A stretch of DNA of 64,000 nt from Rhizobium sp. CC-YZS058 (GTDB taxonomy: Bacteria > Pseudomonadota > Alphaproteobacteria > Rhizobiales > Rhizobiaceae), in assembly GCF_034720595.1 (NCBI RefSeq), contig NZ_JAYESJ010000001.1:4019501-4083500 (forward strand), given 5' to 3'. The notes beneath the pieces were generated by a model. That model saw only the letters and a program-made list of their open reading frames with translations, was not told the DNA's origin and did no database searches. A program made the position numbers and the translations under genes. This document shows positions 60,642-64,000 of this stretch, one piece after another (positions within the stretch are counted from its first letter, which is position 1; each line of letters begins with the position of its first letter).

Positions 60642-60663
60642 TTTCATGACGCAGGCATGACGG
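60642..60663 (-). promoter_or_regulatory. Candidate Pho box upstream of the phn unit
   Basis: On the minus strand, CCGTCAT-gcct-GCGTCAT-gaaa: two seven-base repeats eleven bases apart, matching the PhoB pattern CTGTCAT-N4-CTGTCAT at six and five of seven positions. It is upstream of DUF1045, phnM and phnN, where phosphate-starvation control is expected. It also lies just past the gntK stop. The distance to the start codon (about 137 bases) implies a leader of roughly 100 bases. Confidence 0.6.
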
Positions 60664-60671
60664 CGGGCATA

Positions 60672-61199
60672 TCAGGCCTTCGGGTTGCCAAGCCCATCCA
60701 GCGCCTGTTCGATCACCGCAGTCAGCGGACGATCGATATCAACGGTGACGACCAGCGGCTCGCCGGTCGGCGGTTCCAGTGTGGCGAGCTGGCTGTCGAG
60801 CAGGGAGGTGGGCATGAAATGGCCGGTTCGGTGGCCCATGCGGCTTTCAAGCACCGCGCGGCTGCCGGTGAGAAAGACGAATCGCAGGGGACGCCCGGCG
60901 CCGGCCCGCAGCCGATCGCGATAGCTGCGTTTCAGGGCAGAACAGGAGACAACGACACCGCGCCCCTCTCTCGCCTCGGCAAGCCGTGCGGCCACCCTGT
61001 CGAGCCAGGGCCAGCGATCCGCGTCGGTCAGCGGAATACCGGCCGACATCAGGGCGATGTTTTCCGGCGGATGCAGCGCGTCACCCTCGACGAAATCGAG
61101 ACCGAGAGCCGTGGCGATCCCGAGACCGACCGAGCTCTTCCCGCAACCGCTGACCCCCATGACCACGATCGGCCCCTGGGGTTCTTCCTTCTGCGCCAT
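60672..61199 (-). CDS. gntK: Gluconokinase
   Basis: A 175-residue GntK-type kinase converting gluconate to 6-phosphogluconate for the Entner-Doudoroff or pentose phosphate route. P-loop GVSGCGKSS at 15-23, then GDALHPPENI and CSALKRSYRDRLR, all typical. It lies 16 bases after fba on the same strand, so the two are one transcript. Confidence 0.96.
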   Translation of the reverse strand: MAQKEEPQGPIVVMGVSGCGKSSVGLGIATALGLDFVEGDALHPPENIALMSAGIPLTDADRWPWLDRVAARLAEAREGRGVVVSCSALKRSYRDRLRAGAGRPLRFVFLTGSRAVLESRMGHRTGHFMPTSLLDSQLATLEPPTGEPLVVTVDIDRPLTAVIEQALDGLGNPKA

Positions 61200-61215
61200 T
61201 ACGAGGCGGTCCTCC

Positions 61216-62256
61216 TCACGCAGCGTAGAACTTGGCCATTTCGGCCAGGCGCTTGACGCGGATCTTCGAGGCGTGGCCGGCGGTGCCGAAGGCTTCGAAG
61301 CGTTCGCGGCATACCTGGCTCATCAAGGCGGTCGAGGGCTTCAGATAGGTGCGCGGGTCGAAATCCGTCGGCTTCTCGCGGAAGCATTTGCGGATCGTGC
61401 CGGTCATGGCGAGGCGCAGGTCGGTGTCGATATTGACCTTGCGCACCCCGAGCGGGATGGCCTTCTGGATTTCCGACACCGGCACGCCCCAGGTCTGCTT
61501 CATCTCGCCGCCATAGGCCGTGAACAGGTCCTGCAGATCCTGCGGAACGGAGGACGAGCCGTGCATGACGAGATGCGTGTTCGGGATCGCCTTGTTGATC
61601 TTGGCGATGGTCTCGATCGAAAGGATTTCGCCATCCGGCGGGCGGGTGAACTTGTAGGCGCCATGGCTGGTGCCGATCGCCACGGCCAGCGCGTCGACGC
61701 CGGTCTTTTCCACGAAATCGCGGGCCTGGTCCGGATCAGTCAGCAGCTCCTCGCGGGTCAGCTTGCCTTCGAAGCCGTGCCCGTCTTCCTTGTCGCCCGC
61801 TCCGGTCTCGAGATTGCCGAGATTGCCCAGTTCGCCTTCCACCGAGGCTCCAGCCGCATGGGCGATGCGCACCACATCGGCGGTGACGCCCACATTGTAC
61901 TCGTAGCTTGCCACCGTCTTGCCATCGGCCAGAAGCGAGCCGTCCATCATCACCGAGGTGAAGCCGTTGGTGATCGCCGACACGCAGGTGGAAGGCTGAT
62001 CGCCGTGGTCGAGATGGAGGCAGACGGGGATATGCGGATATTCCTCCGCCGCGCCGAGAATGAGATGACGCAGGAAGCCGTCGCCGGCATAGGAGCGCGC
62101 GCCGCGGCTCGCCTGGAGGATCACCGGCGAATCGGTTGCCTCCGCCGCACGCATCACGGCCTGGACATATTCCAGATTGTTGACGTTGAAGGCCGGTACG
62201 GCATAGCCGTTTTCGCCTGCGTGATCGAGCAACTGCCGTAAGGTGATCAACCCCAT
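61216..62256 (-). CDS. fba: Class II fructose-bisphosphate aldolase
   Basis: A 346-residue zinc aldolase. The active-site Asp83 and zinc ligand His84 are in [18 protein letters not shown] and GGEMKQTWG follow. It cleaves fructose 1,6-bisphosphate to DHAP and GAP. The ATG at 62256 follows GGAGGA; a longer frame reading back into the DMT gene is not the gene. Co-transcribed with gntK. Confidence 0.97.
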   Translation of the reverse strand: MGLITLRQLLDHAGENGYAVPAFNVNNLEYVQAVMRAAEATDSPVILQASRGARSYAGDGFLRHLILGAAEEYPHIPVCLHLDHGDQPSTCVSAITNGFTSVMMDGSLLADGKTVASYEYNVGVTADVVRIAHAAGASVEGELGNLGNLETGAGDKEDGHGFEGKLTREELLTDPDQARDFVEKTGVDALAVAIGTSHGAYKFTRPPDGEILSIETIAKINKAIPNTHLVMHGSSSVPQDLQDLFTAYGGEMKQTWGVPVSEIQKAIPLGVRKVNIDTDLRLAMTGTIRKCFREKPTDFDPRTYLKPSTALMSQVCRERFEAFGTAGHASKIRVKRLAEMAKFYAA

Positions 62257-62369
62257 AATGTCCTCCGCTCCCGTCGGCCGCTCCGTCGCCGGCGGCCCTC
62301 TCTCGTGGCTTACCTTAAAGCGCGGGCTGCCTTTGGCAATGCAAAAGCATTCAAATCGTGCATCTGCCG

Positions 62370-63284
62370 TCAGGCCTGCAGCCGGCCCTGACGTTTGAGT
62401 TCGAGTTCGCGGAAGAAAATGAACAGGCCGGAGGCGACGATCAATCCGGCGCCGATGATGGAGGCGAGCCGCGGCGTATCCCCGAAGAAGATCCAGCCGA
62501 AAATGACCGCCCAGAACAGCAGCGTATAATGAAGCGGAACGACGGTCGCGGCGTCGGCCAGCTTGAGCGAGCGGTTGCTGAGCGCATGGGCGAGCATGGC
62601 GACGATACCGAGCAGGGCAGGGGCGAGAAGCGCGGTCGCTTCCACCGGAACCCAGCCTGACGGGTGGAGCGCGAGGCCGCCCACCGAAAAGACCAGCGCG
62701 CCGAAGAACTGCCAGAAGACGAGCGTCAGATCCGGCGTCGCCCGCAGCGTTCGGCCGAGCATGACGGCGACCGAAAAGCAGGCGCTGCCGAACAAGGCGG
62801 TCAAGGCCGGCAGCGACAGCGTCTCGCGCGAGGGCGACAGGGCAATGAGCACGCCGAGAAACCCGACCAGGATCGCCGTCCACCGCCGCCAGCCGACCTT
62901 CTCGCCCAGCATGAAGGGGGACATGGCTGCGACATAGATCGGCGCGGCCAGCCAATAGGTCATGGCATCGGCAAGCGGCATGAAGCCGACTGCATAGTAG
63001 AAGGAGGATGCATCGACAGCGAAAAGCAGGGCGCGCAGCGCCTGCAAGGCCGGCCGCTCGACTCGGAACAGGCTCATGACGCCCCGCCGCAGCACGAAGG
63101 GCAGGAGAACGATCAGGGCAGCCAGGCTGCGGATCGTCATCAACTGGCTGACGGAGAGGCTTTCCACCAGCACCTTGCCCATCACGTCGTTGAGCGAGAA
63201 CATCAGCATGCTGAGCAGCATCAAGAGGATCCCGGTGCGGGCGGTGGTGTCGGGCCGGGCAGGCGCGCTGGTGTCGATGGTCAT
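62370..63284 (-). CDS. DMT-family (EamA) transporter
   Basis: A 304-residue protein with ten predicted membrane segments in two EamA repeats, beginning [23 protein letters not shown]. EamA proteins move small metabolites such as amino acids out of the cell; the substrate is unknown. The frame is open 43 codons upstream, but the ATG at 63284 is the normal start. It is 113 bases upstream of fba on the same strand. Confidence 0.88.
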   Translation of the reverse strand: MTIDTSAPARPDTTARTGILLMLLSMLMFSLNDVMGKVLVESLSVSQLMTIRSLAALIVLLPFVLRRGVMSLFRVERPALQALRALLFAVDASSFYYAVGFMPLADAMTYWLAAPIYVAAMSPFMLGEKVGWRRWTAILVGFLGVLIALSPSRETLSLPALTALFGSACFSVAVMLGRTLRATPDLTLVFWQFFGALVFSVGGLALHPSGWVPVEATALLAPALLGIVAMLAHALSNRSLKLADAATVVPLHYTLLFWAVIFGWIFFGDTPRLASIIGAGLIVASGLFIFFRELELKRQGRLQA

Positions 63285-63767
63285 GGGCCTCGGCCTTGAA
63301 GAAAACGGTCGCTGGAGGGATCGTTGCGCTCCGGCCGATGCCGAAGCCGAGCTCGGGCGTGAGGCATTCTGGTGGCAAGCGAACTTGGGCTCTGCTTGAC
63401 ACAGCGGGCCCACGCAATCCAGCCGCCAAAGACGATCAACCCATCAGCTTTTGGCATGAATGGGTCAGCGGTGGCGTACCAAGCTATCCGCAGCCCTTGA
63501 CGAAATCGCCGGCTCGGTCACATAAGAACCACCCGCGCATTCTAAACAGCACGACACCGCGCGCGGGGAGAACTTGGTGCCGGGCCCCTCTGGCGAGAGT
63601 CTTACGGCGCTCTCGCGATGTCGGTACCGCCAGCGCAATCAGCCGGCGGATAACATCCCCATGACGAACAACAGCACATCTCCTGTGCATGCGCGCCGCG
63701 TGCCGCATGCCGAACATCCTTATCACTCAAGGCCGTCCGGCCCGCGTCTCTGCGGGAGGGTGCAGCC
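63285..63767. promoter_or_regulatory. Gap before the TerC-like gene
   Basis: 483 bases between the divergent DMT and TerC-like genes. Close to the TerC-like start there is a hairpin CCCGC/GCGGG (63741-63756) whose 3' arm overlaps the ribosome site GGGAGGG. A 36-codon frame (63661-63771) with five histidines ends in a four-base ATGA overlap with that start but has no good RBS. No manganese-riboswitch (yybP-ykoY) pattern was found. Confidence 0.45.
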
Positions 63768-64000
63768 ATGAGCCAGCCTGTTTCGCAGACCACCACGCTC
63801 GGCTATTTCAAATGGGCCTTCATCGTCACCATCGTCGGCCTCGTGCTCGGCGGCTGGCTCGGCTGGAACGACAGCGGTACGCTGTCGGGAATGGCCACCG
63901 TCTTCTTCATCTGCGCGGTCCTGGCCGTGCTGGAGATCTCGCTCTCCTTCGACAATGCCATCGTCAATGCCAACAAGCTCAAGGACATGACGCCGGAATG
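63768..64000 (+). CDS. TerC/DUF475-family membrane protein (5' part)
   Basis: The first 77 codons of a gene running off the right edge. Residues about 14-34 and 40-58 are hydrophobic, and LEISLSFDNAIVNANKLKDM is the TerC/DUF475 signature with the conserved acidic and Asn residues of this transporter family. Related members (Alx, TerC) are linked to manganese efflux or tellurite tolerance. ATG seven bases after GGGAGGG. Confidence 0.88.
   Translation, partial: MSQPVSQTTTLGYFKWAFIVTIVGLVLGGWLGWNDSGTLSGMATVFFICAVLAVLEISLSFDNAIVNANKLKDMTPE

Noticed and set aside
62257-63429. A 390-codon upstream extension of the fba frame, making a 737-residue fusion
   Set aside because: The extension is out of frame with the DMT gene it overlaps and shows no domain; fba has a clear ATG and GGAGGA at 62256.
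63540-63660. Manganese riboswitch (yybP-ykoY) before the TerC-like gene
   Set aside because: The GGGGAG patch is present, but the conserved paired loops and CUACC-type end were not found.

Overview
The window looks like a chromosomal segment of an alphaproteobacterium of the Rhizobiaceae (Rhizobium/Agrobacterium/Sinorhizobium type). Three things point there: the origin-proximal order hemE-hemJ-rho-mnmE-mnmG-rsmG-parA-parB; alphaproteobacterial markers (DUF1013/TrcR, the 180-kDa NAD-glutamate dehydrogenase, HemJ); and a 2847-residue cyclic beta-1,2-glucan synthase (NdvB/ChvB) next to an OpgC-type acyltransferase. No rRNA, tRNA, insertion sequence, prophage or CRISPR array was seen.

Layout. 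0-1.1 kb (minus): maf (partial) and the PPDK regulator ppsR. 1.06-1.46 kb: a divergent, box-rich gap next to hemE that is a candidate chromosomal origin. 1.5-10.2 kb (plus): heme synthesis (hemE, hemJ), rho, tRNA/rRNA modification (mnmE, mnmG, rsmG) and chromosome partition (parA, parB), with parS sites at 5.92, 7.86 and 18.69 kb. 10.3-14.5 kb (minus): leuS-lptE-holA, overlapping or tightly spaced. 14.7-24.6 kb: yggS, trcR, acs, sdhAF4, htpX, rsmB, a heparinase-like gene and purH. 24.6-30.8 kb (minus): an MFS permease and NAD-GDH. 31-39.8 kb: pdxY, carbonic anhydrase, a lytic transglycosylase, asd with a Thr/Lys-rich upstream peptide, an MHS-type transporter with a large periplasmic insert, PAP2, leuB and an unannotatable-by-length small lipoprotein. 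39.8-49.6 kb (minus): ndvB then opgC. 50-55.5 kb: a LysR regulator divergent from a three-gene lysine/2-aminoadipate catabolic operon (hglS, D-2-hydroxyglutarate dehydrogenase, amaB). 55.6-58.1 kb: a P450 and an LpxL-like acyltransferase. 58.1-60.5 kb (minus): DUF1045-phnM-phnN, preceded by a Pho-box-like repeat. 60.7-63.3 kb (minus): a DMT permease, fba and gntK. The window ends inside a TerC-like (DUF475) gene.

How the genes work together. ParA/ParB and the parS sites act with the candidate origin in chromosome segregation. NdvB makes periplasmic cyclic glucan, which OpgC probably decorates. AmaB, an unlinked transaminase, HglS and the FAD dehydrogenase would convert aminoadipate semialdehyde to 2-oxoglutarate. 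PhnM, PhnN and the 2H phosphoesterase DUF1045 form the late, ribose-phosphate part of C-P lyase metabolism without its core subunits in this window.

Most genes are conserved housekeeping genes. The observations most worth testing are the asd leader peptide, the DUF1045-phnM-phnN unit with its Pho box, the spread of parS-like sites out to 39.6 kb, and the lysine catabolic operon.
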